Notes: a model not told the origin generated them from the sequence alone. Numbered from the stretch's first letter, positions 1-9,065 are shown. The stretch is 15,848 bases of DNA from Actinomycetota bacterium (GCA_018268695.1 JAFDWD010000344.1:1-15848), one strand, 5' to 3'. Program-made: numbers and translations.

Positions 1-2
1 GC

Positions 3-29
3 GCGCTGCTCCAGCACCGCGGGGGCTGA
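3..29 (+). CDS. C-terminal end of an upstream gene (partial)
   Basis: The third frame reads ALLQHRGG and stops at TGA (27-29), three bases before the TTG of the next gene. Such tight spacing is what an operon member upstream of the pyruvate-kinase-like gene would show. Only eight residues are visible, so neither the family nor the reality of the gene can be established from this window. Confidence 0.35.
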   Translation, partial: ALLQHRGG

Positions 30-32
30 GCG

Positions 33-1184
33 TTGGCGAGAAGGCAGACGAAGATCGTCGCGACGGTCGGCCCGGCCTGTCGCGACGAAGAGACGCTTGC
101 CGGTCTGATCGAGGCCGGCGTCGACGGCTTTCGGATCGATCTCGCCGATCCCGACGTCGGTCCGGGCGACCAGGCATCCCTGATCGGCCGGATCCGCAGG
201 CTGGCGGAGACGGACGGACGGCAGTTGACGGTGCTGGCCGATCTGCCACCGCGCCGCGCGATATCCCGGCACCATGGTCTCGGCGACCTCGACTGGGTCG
301 ACTTCGCGGTCGCCCAGGGGGTGGATCTGCTGAGCGTCCCCTTCGTCGGCTCGGAGGCCGACCTGGCGCGGGTCGCGGCGCGCCTGGACGACCACCGGTC
401 CGACCTGCCGCTGGTCGCCAGGATCGAGCGGCGCTCCGCCGTGCGTGGGATCGACCGGATCCTCGACGCCGCCGACGGCATCGTCATCCCGCGTTCCGAG
501 CTCGCCCAGGAAGTCGAGTCGACCGAAGTCCCGGTGATCCAGAAGCGCCTGATCAGGGCCGCCGGGAGGCACTCGAAGGTCTCGCTGACGATGAACCAGA
601 TGCTCGGCTCGATGGTCGCGGCGACGCGGCCGACCCGGGCCGAGGCGACCGACGTCGCCAACGCGATCTACGACGGTGCCGACGCCCTCGTGCTCTGCGA
701 GGAGACGGCGATCGGGGCCCATCCGATCGAGGCGGTGCGGGTGATGGACAACATCGCCCGCGCCACCGAGCCCGATCTGCCGCGGGCGGACTGGCTCGCC
801 TCGCGGACCGGGAGGGTCCACGCGGACGTCGCCGACGCGGTCGCCCACGGCGCGGTCGGGGCCAGCTACCGATTGAGCCTGAAGGCGCTGGTCGTCCCCA
901 CCGCGTCCGGTCGTACGGCGCGCCTCGTCGCCGCCCATCGGCCCGCCGTCCCGGTCCTGGCGCTCTCGCCCCGCATCCGCACCGTGCGCAGGCTCGGCCT
1001 GCTCGCCGGGGTCACCGCGGCCCTGGGCGGGGAGGCGGAGGACACCTCGGACCTGCTCGAGGAGTCGGCGCGGCTCGCCTGTCGCTGCGGGGTGGCGGCG
1101 TCCGGCGATCTGGTCGGGATCACCGGCGCCCTCCACGGCCACGGGTTGGGGACCAACCTCTTCGGCGTCCACCGGGTGCCGTGA
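33..1184 (+). CDS. Divergent pyruvate-kinase-like protein lacking the B domain
   Basis: The 383-residue protein follows the pyruvate kinase fold. The N-terminal strand [11 protein letters not shown] (6-16), the barrel segment with [20 protein letters not shown] (200-219) and the C-terminal allosteric-domain motif [14 protein letters not shown] (291-304) are all clear. It is short (canonical about 470) because the B domain is absent: the strand [10 protein letters not shown] (68-77) runs straight into [14 protein letters not shown]. Several active-site positions differ. RxNFSHG is RIDLAD (34-39), the catalytic Lys of AKIE is Arg130, ARGDLG is IPRSELA (152-158), and the Thr of ATQML is Asn188. 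It is therefore unlikely to catalyse the normal PEP/ADP reaction; a regulatory or altered-substrate role is inference. The TTG start is fixed by the N-terminal motif beginning at once; a G-rich run at 21-25 may serve as ribosome site. The gene overlaps the aldolase by 4 nt. Confidence 0.87.
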   Translation: MARRQTKIVATVGPACRDEETLAGLIEAGVDGFRIDLADPDVGPGDQASLIGRIRRLAETDGRQLTVLADLPPRRAISRHHGLGDLDWVDFAVAQGVDLLSVPFVGSEADLARVAARLDDHRSDLPLVARIERRSAVRGIDRILDAADGIVIPRSELAQEVESTEVPVIQKRLIRAAGRHSKVSLTMNQMLGSMVAATRPTRAEATDVANAIYDGADALVLCEETAIGAHPIEAVRVMDNIARATEPDLPRADWLASRTGRVHADVADAVAHGAVGASYRLSLKALVVPTASGRTARLVAAHRPAVPVLALSPRIRTVRRLGLLAGVTAALGGEAEDTSDLLEESARLACRCGVAASGDLVGITGALHGHGLGTNLFGVHRVP

Positions 1185-1824
1185 GCGGCGCGGATTCCTA
1201 TCCGATCGAGCGTCAGGAGCTTGTGTCGGCCGCCCGGGCGCTGGTCGAGCGAGGGCTGGTGTCGGGCACCGCGGGCAATGCCAGCGTCCGCATCCCGGCG
1301 GGGCGGTTGATCACCCCGGCCGGCGCCGATCTGGGTCGCCTTCGACCTGCCGATCTGGTGGTGGCTCCCGCGACCGAAGCGGCGCCCGGGGGCGTCCAGC
1401 CGTCCTCGGAGCTGCCCCTCCACCTTGCCATCGGCGAGCCCGCGATCGTCCACACCCATTCGCACTTCGCCACCGTGCTGTCGTGCTTCGGCGAGGAGGT
1501 GCCTGCCGTCCACTACCTGATGGCCCGGCTCGGCGGCCCGATCCGCGTCGCCCCGTACGCCACCACCGGCACCGACGCGCTCGCCGCCGCGGCCGTCGAG
1601 GGATTGCGGGAACGGGCCGCCGTCCTGCTCGCCAACCACGGCGCGGTCGTCGTCGCCGACACGCTTGCCGAGGCCACCGACCGTGCCTCGCTGCTCGAGG
1701 AGAGCTGCGCGATCGCCTACCACGCCCGTCTCCTCGGCGGGCCGCGGACCCTCTCGATCGAGGAGCTCGCGCAAGTGTCGGAGAGCCAGGAAAGAAACGG
1801 AAAGAAAGAGGTGCAGGCAAGCCC

Positions 1825-1828
<4 letters not shown>
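1181..1828 (+). CDS. Class II aldolase/adducin family protein
   Basis: This 215-residue protein has the complete zinc-aldolase signature: phosphate-loop [10 protein letters not shown] (28-37), LITPAG (43-48), the catalytic glutamate in PSSE (Glu77), and the zinc ligands His91 and His93 (VHTHSHFAT) and His153 (LLANHGAV). Relatives include L-fuculose-1-phosphate aldolase, L-ribulose-5-phosphate 4-epimerase, methylthioribulose-1-phosphate dehydratase and 5-deoxyribulose-1-phosphate aldolase; the sequence alone does not choose among them. The GTG start lies in a GTGA overlap with the preceding stop and the TGA stop lies in an ATGA overlap with transketolase, so the three genes are probably translationally coupled. 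An enzyme releasing dihydroxyacetone phosphate or a short aldehyde beside transketolase suggests unusual pentose or deoxy-sugar phosphate metabolism (inference). The tail after about residue 195 is charged and probably disordered. Confidence 0.88.
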
Positions 1829-3843
<2,015 letters not shown>

Positions 3844-3853
3844 CGGGACGACA

Positions 3854-6181
3854 TCACCGTGGCGGACAGGTCGCGGCGTCGAGGTAGAGGTCTCCCCGGG
3901 TGAAGAAGAGAGGGCTGGTCCAGACCTCGTGCCCGTCGGCCTGACGGGCGTGCAGGTAGACCGCGCTCTCGCCGGGCGGGGGCTCGACGACCAGCTCGCC
4001 GGTCAAGGTGAGCGGGAGATCCGCGGCGCGTGCGACGGGCTCGACCGTGAGGTGAAGCCCGGCGCCGCCGAGCTCGCGACGGAACGCGCCGGAGAGGAGG
4101 TCGGCGCGGCGGACGACGAAGCTCTCCTCGAGCCCGTCCTCCGCGACTCTCGCCTCGATCGCGATCTCGGCATCGGCTCCGGGCCCCAGGCGGAGGACCA
4201 CACCGACGTCGTTGCCGTAGGTCCGGGCGTTCCAGCGGACCGTCTGGCCGTCGAGCGCGACCGTCTGCTCGGGATGGAGGACGGCCCACGGGTCCGCATC
4301 GAGAACCTCGGCGCCACGCACCTCCGCCGCGCCGGTCCAGGAGGCCCAGCGGTAACGCTCGCGATGGCGGGCCCCGCCCCAGCGGACGCGCACCAGGTCG
4401 ACCGCGGGTCCGCGCTCGGCGATCAGGTCGCGTCGCAGGAGCTCGCCTTCGCCGTCCAGCAGCGTAAGTGCCTCCCAGGGTGCATCACCGTAGAGGGCGT
4501 AGGTGAGGAGGACCGCCTCGCCGCCGACCTCGCGCTCGTCGCCCATCCACTGCTCTCCCGCTCGCAGCAGCGCGACCGCACGCGCACCGGTGGTCGCCCA
4601 GGTGCGCCGCGCTCGCAACGTGGCCCCCACCGCGGCGTGGCCGAGCTCCGGTGCCAAGACGCCCGTGAGTCCGCCGCGCGCACCGAAGATGTTGGCCCCC
4701 GGCGCTCCTGCACCGGGCCGCCCGCGGTGCTCGTCGCTCGCCGCGCTCGCGCCGACGCGCAGCCCGCGCGCGAGTGCTTCACGCAGGAACCAGCCGCCGG
4801 TGCCCCAGGTCGAGTGGACCTCGAGCAGCCGCTCCAGTTCGGGGTGGTGCCAGTCGAGGATCGCCCGGCGCCCGCCGAGGTGGGGGATCAGCAGGTAGTC
4901 CTCCGGCCGCTCCGCGTAGGCGGCGTACAGCTCGGTTATCGGCCAGTGCTCGGGGGTCGGCGCCGCCGCGGTCATCGAGTCGTGCCACTCGAGCGAGCGG
5001 GCCAGGTGGGTGTCGTCGCCCAGGAACACCACGTTGTGGTCACCGCCGACCCCCGCGTTGCCGCACCACTCGACGCCCGGATAGACGACGAAACTGCCCT
5101 CCTCCTCGGCGCCGCGGCAGAGGTCGACGACCCGCTCCCAGGCGGCGGCCCTGATCTGGAAGTCGTTGGCGGTGTAGCCGAGCACGTCGAGTCCCCCGAC
5201 CCGACGCGCGTAGTCGAGGTTGTAAGCGGTGTCCTGGGTGCCGACGGTGTCGTCGGAGTGGGCGTGGAGGTCGGCGAAATAGGCGCGCTCCCCGGGCAAC
5301 GCGCCGTCCTCGACGACATCGAGCGGCAGGGTCGTTGCCAGCCGTCGGCCTTCGGCGAGCTCGGCCGCGATCAGGACCACGTGCGAGCCGACCGGCCGCC
5401 CGGACAGCTCGAAGGTCGCCGCCGCCCAGCCGTTCGCGGGGAGCTCGCCGACCGCGTCGTCGACCGTCACCCGCGCCGGCGCCTCCGAGACCACGTTGCC
5501 CCAGCGGTCCTCCAGGTGGGTGTGGAGCGGCGCCTTGGCGCCCGCTCGGATTACCCGCGGCCCGACCGCGATCAGGCAGGCCGGCGGTCCGGCGATCACG
5601 TCGACGCTGACGTCGCCGACGTGCCCCATCCGCGAGGTGCCGAGAACGTCGGCGAAGAGCCGGAAGGTGAAACCGTCCTCGACGAAGGTCTGCACGCGGG
5701 TCCCCGGCCCGCCTCCGCGGCGGTCGCCGAGCCTGATCTCGATCTCGTCCCCGGGCCGCAGGAAGCCATCCTCGAGGTGGATGAGGAGGGCCTTCTGGAA
5801 GGGCCGCTCGCCACCCTTGACGTCATATGAGACGACCGGTGCGCGAACCGAGCCCAGGCTCTCGGGGAACGCCCCACCCAGGTCGCCTCGTCGGACCACC
5901 GCCGCCGTCGCGTAGTCGCGGCCCCGGGGGTCGGTCGTCTGCAGGTCCCAGTCCGAGTAGTACTTGAAGCAGAGCTTCAGCCAGCCGCTGTCGGCGATCC
6001 CGGAGCGGCCGACCCGGTAGCGGAGCACCAGCTCGGTGATCTCCCCGGCGGTCAGCCTCGCCGCTTCCGTCCACAGCTCACCGAGGAAGGGCAGATCGCC
6101 GAGGGCGGCGACGAACTCGTCGCCGACCCCGGGATCGCTCGCGTCGTGGAAACGACGCTCCGTCGGCCGAGGGGAGAGCAA
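3854..6181 (-). CDS. DUF3604 family, PHP-like metal-dependent hydrolase
   Basis: This 775-residue protein has no signal peptide, so it is probably cytoplasmic. Its centre carries a PHP-type metal site: YFADLHAHSDD (301-311, Asp304, His306, His308), Glu371 in PGVEW, GDHN (His382), IPHLGG (His434), EVHSTWG (454-460) and SDEHRG (482-487). That pattern is characteristic of DUF3604 proteins, whose substrate is largely unknown; PHP relatives are phosphoesterases. The first 300 residues look like beta-rich modules (a GDEIEIRLGD strand, and HLEDRWGNVV as in bacterial Ig-like domains). The last 240 residues are also beta-rich. The start is a TTG 8 nt after the stop of the PstS-like gene, so the two are very likely one operon. 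The ribosome site is weak, so coupling or another start is possible. A role in phosphate or phosphonate chemistry is suggested only by the neighbour. Confidence 0.85.
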   Translation of the reverse strand: MLSPRPTERRFHDASDPGVGDEFVAALGDLPFLGELWTEAARLTAGEITELVLRYRVGRSGIADSGWLKLCFKYYSDWDLQTTDPRGRDYATAAVVRRGDLGGAFPESLGSVRAPVVSYDVKGGERPFQKALLIHLEDGFLRPGDEIEIRLGDRRGGGPGTRVQTFVEDGFTFRLFADVLGTSRMGHVGDVSVDVIAGPPACLIAVGPRVIRAGAKAPLHTHLEDRWGNVVSEAPARVTVDDAVGELPANGWAAATFELSGRPVGSHVVLIAAELAEGRRLATTLPLDVVEDGALPGERAYFADLHAHSDDTVGTQDTAYNLDYARRVGGLDVLGYTANDFQIRAAAWERVVDLCRGAEEEGSFVVYPGVEWCGNAGVGGDHNVVFLGDDTHLARSLEWHDSMTAAAPTPEHWPITELYAAYAERPEDYLLIPHLGGRRAILDWHHPELERLLEVHSTWGTGGWFLREALARGLRVGASAASDEHRGRPGAGAPGANIFGARGGLTGVLAPELGHAAVGATLRARRTWATTGARAVALLRAGEQWMGDEREVGGEAVLLTYALYGDAPWEALTLLDGEGELLRRDLIAERGPAVDLVRVRWGGARHRERYRWASWTGAAEVRGAEVLDADPWAVLHPEQTVALDGQTVRWNARTYGNDVGVVLRLGPGADAEIAIEARVAEDGLEESFVVRRADLLSGAFRRELGGAGLHLTVEPVARAADLPLTLTGELVVEPPPGESAVYLHARQADGHEVWTSPLFFTRGDLYLDAATCPPR

Positions 6182-6189
6182 GGCCGCGC

Positions 6190-7017
6190 CTACTTCTTGT
6201 TGAACGTGGGGACACCGCCCGCGGAGGCGATCACTTCACCCGCGAGTCGGCTGGTCCGCGCCCAGTCGATGAACTTGAGCAGCGCCGGCGGGCTTTCCTG
6301 GCCGTTGCCCGGCAGGACGATGAAGAGGTAACGGGAGAGCGGATACTTCAGCGGTTCGACGCTGATGTTCTTCGGTTCGCAGGCGACCCCGTTCACCTTC
6401 AGCCGCTTGACCCTCCGCGACTGCCAGGCGAGGCTGGCATAGCCGATCGAGTACGGGTCCTGTTGCAGCGCGTTGACGACCAGCCCGTCGGCGCTCAATG
6501 CGTTGACGTTGGAGGCCAGCGGTTCGTTGTTCATCACCGCCTGGAGGAAGAAGTTGTAGGCGCCGCCGTTGGTATCGCGCCCGACCGGGTCGATCGTCCC
6601 GGTGATGCCGGAGCCCGGGAGCTGGCTCCAGTCGGTGAGGATTCCCCGATAGATGTCGTGGGTCTGCTGGATCGTGATGTTCGACAGCTTGTTCTTCGGG
6701 TTGACGTCGATGCAGAGCCCGTCGAGGTACATCTTGATGTAGGTGGTGCCGGCATCGCTGGGGAGGGGCGTGCGCCCCTGGCCCGCGAACTGGCTCCTGC
6801 CTTCCTGGACATCTTTGACCCCCGCGTTGCCACCGTCGGCGGTGTAGAGGAAGTGGACGTTGTGGTTGACCTGCTTCGTGTAGGTCTTGAAGAGCGCTTC
6901 CAGGACCGGCTGGGGGGCGGTGCCCCCTGACCCGATCAGGGTGACGGCGCCGGCCGAGGACGGCGCGAGGAGCGCCGCGCACGCGACCGCCGCAGCGGCG
7001 AGGGTCTTGATTCTCAT
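6190..7017 (-). CDS. PstS-like phosphate ABC-type substrate-binding protein
   Basis: This 275-residue protein begins with a typical signal peptide (MRIKTLAAAAVACAALL, cleavage likely after SAGA at 24) and is probably released or cell-wall associated; no lipobox Cys is seen. The mature part follows the type 2 periplasmic binding fold of PstS: IGSGGTAPQP (28-37), DGGNAGVKDV (61-70), a GRTPL loop (81-85), the oxyanion motif GRDTNGGAY (146-154) and YPLSRYLFIVLPG (225-237). The family binds inorganic phosphate, but no pstC, pstA or pstB lies beside it. Instead it is followed after 8 nt by the DUF3604 gene. It could be an accessory phosphate scavenger, a sensor, or a binder of another oxyanion. The start is ATG at 7017, with a modest AAAGAG upstream. 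It is divergent from a LysR regulator. Confidence 0.86.
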   Translation of the reverse strand: MRIKTLAAAAVACAALLAPSSAGAVTLIGSGGTAPQPVLEALFKTYTKQVNHNVHFLYTADGGNAGVKDVQEGRSQFAGQGRTPLPSDAGTTYIKMYLDGLCIDVNPKNKLSNITIQQTHDIYRGILTDWSQLPGSGITGTIDPVGRDTNGGAYNFFLQAVMNNEPLASNVNALSADGLVVNALQQDPYSIGYASLAWQSRRVKRLKVNGVACEPKNISVEPLKYPLSRYLFIVLPGNGQESPPALLKFIDWARTSRLAGEVIASAGGVPTFNKK

Positions 7018-7061
7018 CTGTCGGTGTTCTCTTTCTGCCGGGCTAGGAGGTCGGTCCGCGC

Positions 7062-7090
7062 AGAGTGCCGGCCGATCATCGATTCGTCAA
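7062..7090 (-). promoter_or_regulatory. Candidate promoter of the PstS-like/DUF3604 operon
   Basis: On the minus strand TTGACG (7090-7085) and CACTCT (7067-7062) are separated by 17 nt. The -35 is good and the -10 poor, as expected of an activator-dependent promoter. The implied start near 7055 leaves a leader of about 38 nt. The LysR-type box centred at 7120 would then lie about 65 bp upstream of that start. Confidence 0.35.
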
Positions 7091-7110
7091 AGACATGAAA
7101 GAGCTAGGAG

Positions 7111-7129
7111 TTATTACATGATTGAATAA
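7111..7129. promoter_or_regulatory. Candidate LysR box in the pstS-like/lysR divergent region
   Basis: TTATT (7111-7115) and AATAA (7125-7129) form a 5-bp inverted repeat with a 9-nt gap. T7114 and A7126 give the T-N11-A pattern of LysR-type operators. The site is notably AT-rich in GC-rich surroundings and overlaps the start region of the LysR gene, so it could serve both autoregulation and activation of the divergent operon. Confidence 0.35.
7118..7129 (+). promoter_or_regulatory. Mini-ORF (Met-Ile-Glu-stop) before the LysR gene
   Basis: AGGAG (7106-7110) is 7 nt from an ATG at 7118 that opens a three-codon frame ending in TAA (7127-7129). The best ribosome site in the region therefore serves this mini-ORF better than any LysR start. 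The LysR ATG at 7137 follows the TAA by 7 nt, suitable for reinitiation. It may be fortuitous. Confidence 0.25.
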
Positions 7130-7136
7130 GTTGCCG

Positions 7137-8036
7137 ATGGAGCTCAGGCAGCTGCGCTACTTCCGCTCGATCGCCCGGACCGGCAGCTTCAGCGCCGCGG
7201 CGGAGGAGGAATTCGTCGTCCAGTCGGCGCTCAGTCGCCAGATCCGCAAGCTCGAGGACGAGCTCGGCGTGAAGCTCTTCGAGCGCACCACCCGGATGGT
7301 CAGGCTGACCGACGAGGGGTCGCGGCTGCTCGGGTACGCCGACCGGGTTCTCACCGACGTCGATCTGGTCGTCGCCGAGGCGGACGCGCTACGCGGGGTC
7401 GTGCGCGGCAAGGTCGCGGTGGGGATGATGGAGTGCCCACCCGCGACCCTGGACATGGCCGTCCTCCTGCGCGAATTCCACGCCGCCCACCCGGGGGTCG
7501 AGGTGGCGTTGCGCAGCGGTGGGAGTGACCGGATGCTCGACGACGTCCGCGGCGGCGATCTCGATCTCGCCATCCTCGGCCTGCCGCCGACGCCGCTGGA
7601 CGACCGGCTTTCCGCCCGCCCCCTTCTGGTCGAGGATCTGGTCGGCCTGGTTGAGGCCGATCACCGGCTGCGCCGGCGCGTCCGAGCCTCCTCGCTCGCC
7701 GACGAGGTCTTCGTCGACTTCCCGCCCGGTTACGGCCTGCGGGAGCAGACCGACCACTGCTTCGCCGAAGCCGGCATCGACCGCAAGGTCGGGTTCGAGG
7801 TGGTGCGGGTGGAGGAGATGATCCGTTTCGCCGGCCTCGGCCTCGGCATCGCCGTGCTGCCGCGCTCGATCGCCGCCGCGATCGGCCGGCGTGCCCGTCG
7901 CCCACGGACGGTCGACATCACCGGCGCCGACCTGCGCCGCACCGTGGCGATGGTCCACCGCCAGGACGGCCCGCGGTCGGCGGCCGCCCGGGCCTTCTTC
8001 GACCTCGCGTCGATCCCACTGCCGCAGCCGGCCTGA
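7137..8036 (+). CDS. LysR family transcriptional regulator
   Basis: From the ATG at 7137 the protein has 299 residues, normal for LysR regulators, and opens with the typical MELRQLRYF. The winged helix-turn-helix follows (SFSAAAEEEFVVQSALSRQI, then KLEDELGVKLFERTT). The C-terminal part is the usual effector-binding domain (GKVAVGMME..., DLDLAILGL..., and the ligand-loop region FAGLGLGIAVLP). TTG codons at 7122 and 7131 are alternative starts in frame; 7122 lies 11 nt from AGGAG and would add MNKLP. I prefer 7137 because family members begin at this point. It is divergent from the PstS-like/DUF3604 operon and probably controls it, as LysR genes commonly do. The effector is unknown. Confidence 0.9.
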   Translation: MELRQLRYFRSIARTGSFSAAAEEEFVVQSALSRQIRKLEDELGVKLFERTTRMVRLTDEGSRLLGYADRVLTDVDLVVAEADALRGVVRGKVAVGMMECPPATLDMAVLLREFHAAHPGVEVALRSGGSDRMLDDVRGGDLDLAILGLPPTPLDDRLSARPLLVEDLVGLVEADHRLRRRVRASSLADEVFVDFPPGYGLREQTDHCFAEAGIDRKVGFEVVRVEEMIRFAGLGLGIAVLPRSIAAAIGRRARRPRTVDITGADLRRTVAMVHRQDGPRSAAARAFFDLASIPLPQPA

Positions 8037-8063
8037 CCGATCTTCCCGATCAAGTTGGCGCTC

Positions 8064-8086
8064 TTCTTGACCCATAAACTCAAGAA
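8064..8086. promoter_or_regulatory. Inverted-repeat operator overlapping a promoter
   Basis: TTCTTGA (8064-8070) and TCAAGAA (8080-8086) are perfect 7-bp arms separated by 9 nt. The left arm covers most of the -35 hexamer and the right arm lies in the spacer, so a protein bound here would block or tune RNA polymerase. The spacing does not fit the LysR T-N11-A rule exactly. Confidence 0.5.
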
Positions 8087-8096
8087 AGGCTATACT
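8067..8096 (+). promoter_or_regulatory. Housekeeping-type promoter of the response-regulator gene
   Basis: TTGACC (8067-8072) and TATACT (8091-8096) are 18 nt apart, close to the primary sigma consensus. The start would be near 8103, giving a leader of about 33 nt before the TTG at 8136. This position also rules out the longer reading frame that begins at 8055, upstream of the promoter. Confidence 0.65.
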
Positions 8097-8135
8097 CGCG
8101 CTCTTTGCAGCGATCCACGACCCACCAGGAACGGC

Positions 8136-8903
8136 TTGATACGTCTGGGCATCATCGATAGCGACGCGGCTTTCGTCAGCGCGATCCTCGCCGAGGCGGA
8201 AGCCTCGGAGATCCAGCTGGTCGACGTGCCGGTCGGCCCGCTGCGCCCACAGGCGATGAAGGCGAAGCGGCTCAGTGCGGCTCTCCTCAGCCCGGGCTCG
8301 TGCGGCCCGGACTTCTGGGCGGATCTGGAGCGCCTCCTCGAGGCGCTTCCCGAGCTCAGCGTCCTGGTCTGCTCGGGAAAGGCCGATCTTTCTTCCCGGG
8401 TCAGGGGGCTGCGACTCGGCGCCGACGACTGGATCACCAAACCCGTGGCGGCGAGCGAGGTGCTCGCCCGGGTCGAGGCCGCGCAGAGGGCGAGGGCACC
8501 GAGGGCCTGCGAGCTCGAGATCCCGGCACGGCAGCGTGGCGAGCTTGAATTCTGGGCGGGGGAGTTCGACGCGAGGGTCGCGAGGATGCCGCTCGGCATG
8601 ACCGCAAAAGAATTCGAACTCCTGAGCTTCCTGGTGCACGGTGAGGGCAGGGTCCTCGAGCGCCGCACGATCTACCGGCGAGTATGGGGCAGCCCGATGT
8701 CCTCCGGAGATCGCTCGGTCTACACGTACATCCGCAAGGTCCGGATCAAGCTTCGAAGGGCTTCTCCGGAATGGGACTACATCCACTCGCTGCCGGGGTT
8801 GGGCTACCTCTTCGAGCCGCGGCCCGCGAACCGAGGCGTCCATACCCTCGCCGCCCGTCCGTCGCCGGCCGGCGCTTCCCTCGCGCTCAGCCCGGCAGCG
8901 TGA
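8136..8903 (+). CDS. Orphan OmpR-type regulator with a degenerate receiver domain
   Basis: The TTG start at 8136 has AGGA at 8127-8130 and lies downstream of the promoter. It gives 255 residues. Residues 2-115 form a receiver-like domain: RLGIIDSD (3-10) supplies acidic positions and GLRLGADDWITKPV (91-104) retains Lys102. The strand that should end in the phospho-acceptor Asp reads LSAALLSPGSCG (46-57), with no Asp, and the switch Thr/Ser region is VLVCSGKA. Residues about 135-227 form an OmpR/PhoB winged helix, with MTAKEFELLSFLV, the recognition helix SVYTYIRKVRIKL (194-206) and the terminal hairpin IHSLPGLGYLF (216-226). No histidine kinase is nearby. The protein is probably controlled by something other than phosphorylation. 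The tail after 230 is low-complexity. A perfect inverted repeat in its promoter hints at autoregulation. Confidence 0.87.
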   Translation: MIRLGIIDSDAAFVSAILAEAEASEIQLVDVPVGPLRPQAMKAKRLSAALLSPGSCGPDFWADLERLLEALPELSVLVCSGKADLSSRVRGLRLGADDWITKPVAASEVLARVEAAQRARAPRACELEIPARQRGELEFWAGEFDARVARMPLGMTAKEFELLSFLVHGEGRVLERRTIYRRVWGSPMSSGDRSVYTYIRKVRIKLRRASPEWDYIHSLPGLGYLFEPRPANRGVHTLAARPSPAGASLALSPAA

Positions 8904-8927
8904 GTGGCGAGGGCCGTCTCGTAGGGG

Positions 8928-8962
8928 GCCCACCGCCCGGCCTCTCGGGCCGGGCGGTGGGC
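8928..8962 (+). terminator. 15-bp GC hairpin, probable terminator
   Basis: GCCCACCGCCCGGCC (8928-8942) pairs perfectly with 8948-8962 around a 5-nt loop, starting 25 nt after the regulator stop. There is no T-run, as is common for hairpin terminators in high-GC actinomycetes. It could also act on the minus strand. Confidence 0.7.
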
Positions 8963-8997
8963 AAGGGCGGGCTGAACGTTGTGGGCAGCCTTCCCTG

Positions 8998-9040
8998 TGT
9001 TATCGCGGCCACCCGGCAAAGTGCCGCGATGCGGATAACA
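8998..9040. repeat. Two overlapping inverted repeats between convergent genes
   Basis: ATCGCGGC (9002-9009) pairs perfectly with GCCGCGAT (9023-9030). TGTTATC (8998-9004) pairs with GATAACA (9034-9040). The arms share bases, so the two stems compete or combine with a bulge. It may be the terminator of the minus-strand LysR gene, whose stop is 22 nt away, or the 5' hairpin of a small RNA. Confidence 0.45.
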
Positions 9041-9065
9041 ATACAAAGTTGATGGATTTAGTCAA
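9038..9065 (-). promoter_or_regulatory. Possible minus-strand promoter of a small RNA
   Basis: TTGACT (9065-9060) and TATTGT (9043-9038) lie 16 nt apart on the minus strand in an unusually AT-rich patch. A transcript from about 9031 would begin with the hairpin at 9002-9030 and meet the 15-bp hairpin near 8928, giving roughly 100 nt without a convincing reading frame. The patch overlaps the LysR stop codon and could be chance. Confidence 0.3.

Noticed and set aside
1483..1824. 114-residue N-terminal extension of transketolase
   Set aside because: It is antisense-like Arg/Pro-rich sequence within the aldolase gene; the ATG at 1825 has the overlap, ribosome site and family N terminus.
3844..3853. 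Possible terminator between tkt and DUF3604
   Set aside because: The gap is 10 nt and I found no convincing stem there or just inside either gene.
7042..7110. Direct repeat GCTAGGAG at 7042-7049 and 7103-7110
   Set aside because: It is only 8 bp. One copy supplies a ribosome site and the other has no clear role; too short to claim as a regulatory repeat.
8055..8135. Longer N terminus for the orphan regulator starting at TTG 8055
   Set aside because: It begins upstream of the -35 of the strong promoter at 8067-8096; the TTG at 8136 has a ribosome site and begins right at the receiver domain.
7389..8933. 514-codon minus-strand frame across the LysR and response-regulator genes
   Set aside because: It spans two recognisable plus-strand genes and their promoter, and has no family character.
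9031..9042. GCGGATAACAAT matching half of the E. coli lac operator
   Set aside because: It is a 12-base match without the other half-site or any lac gene; best explained by chance within the inverted repeats here.
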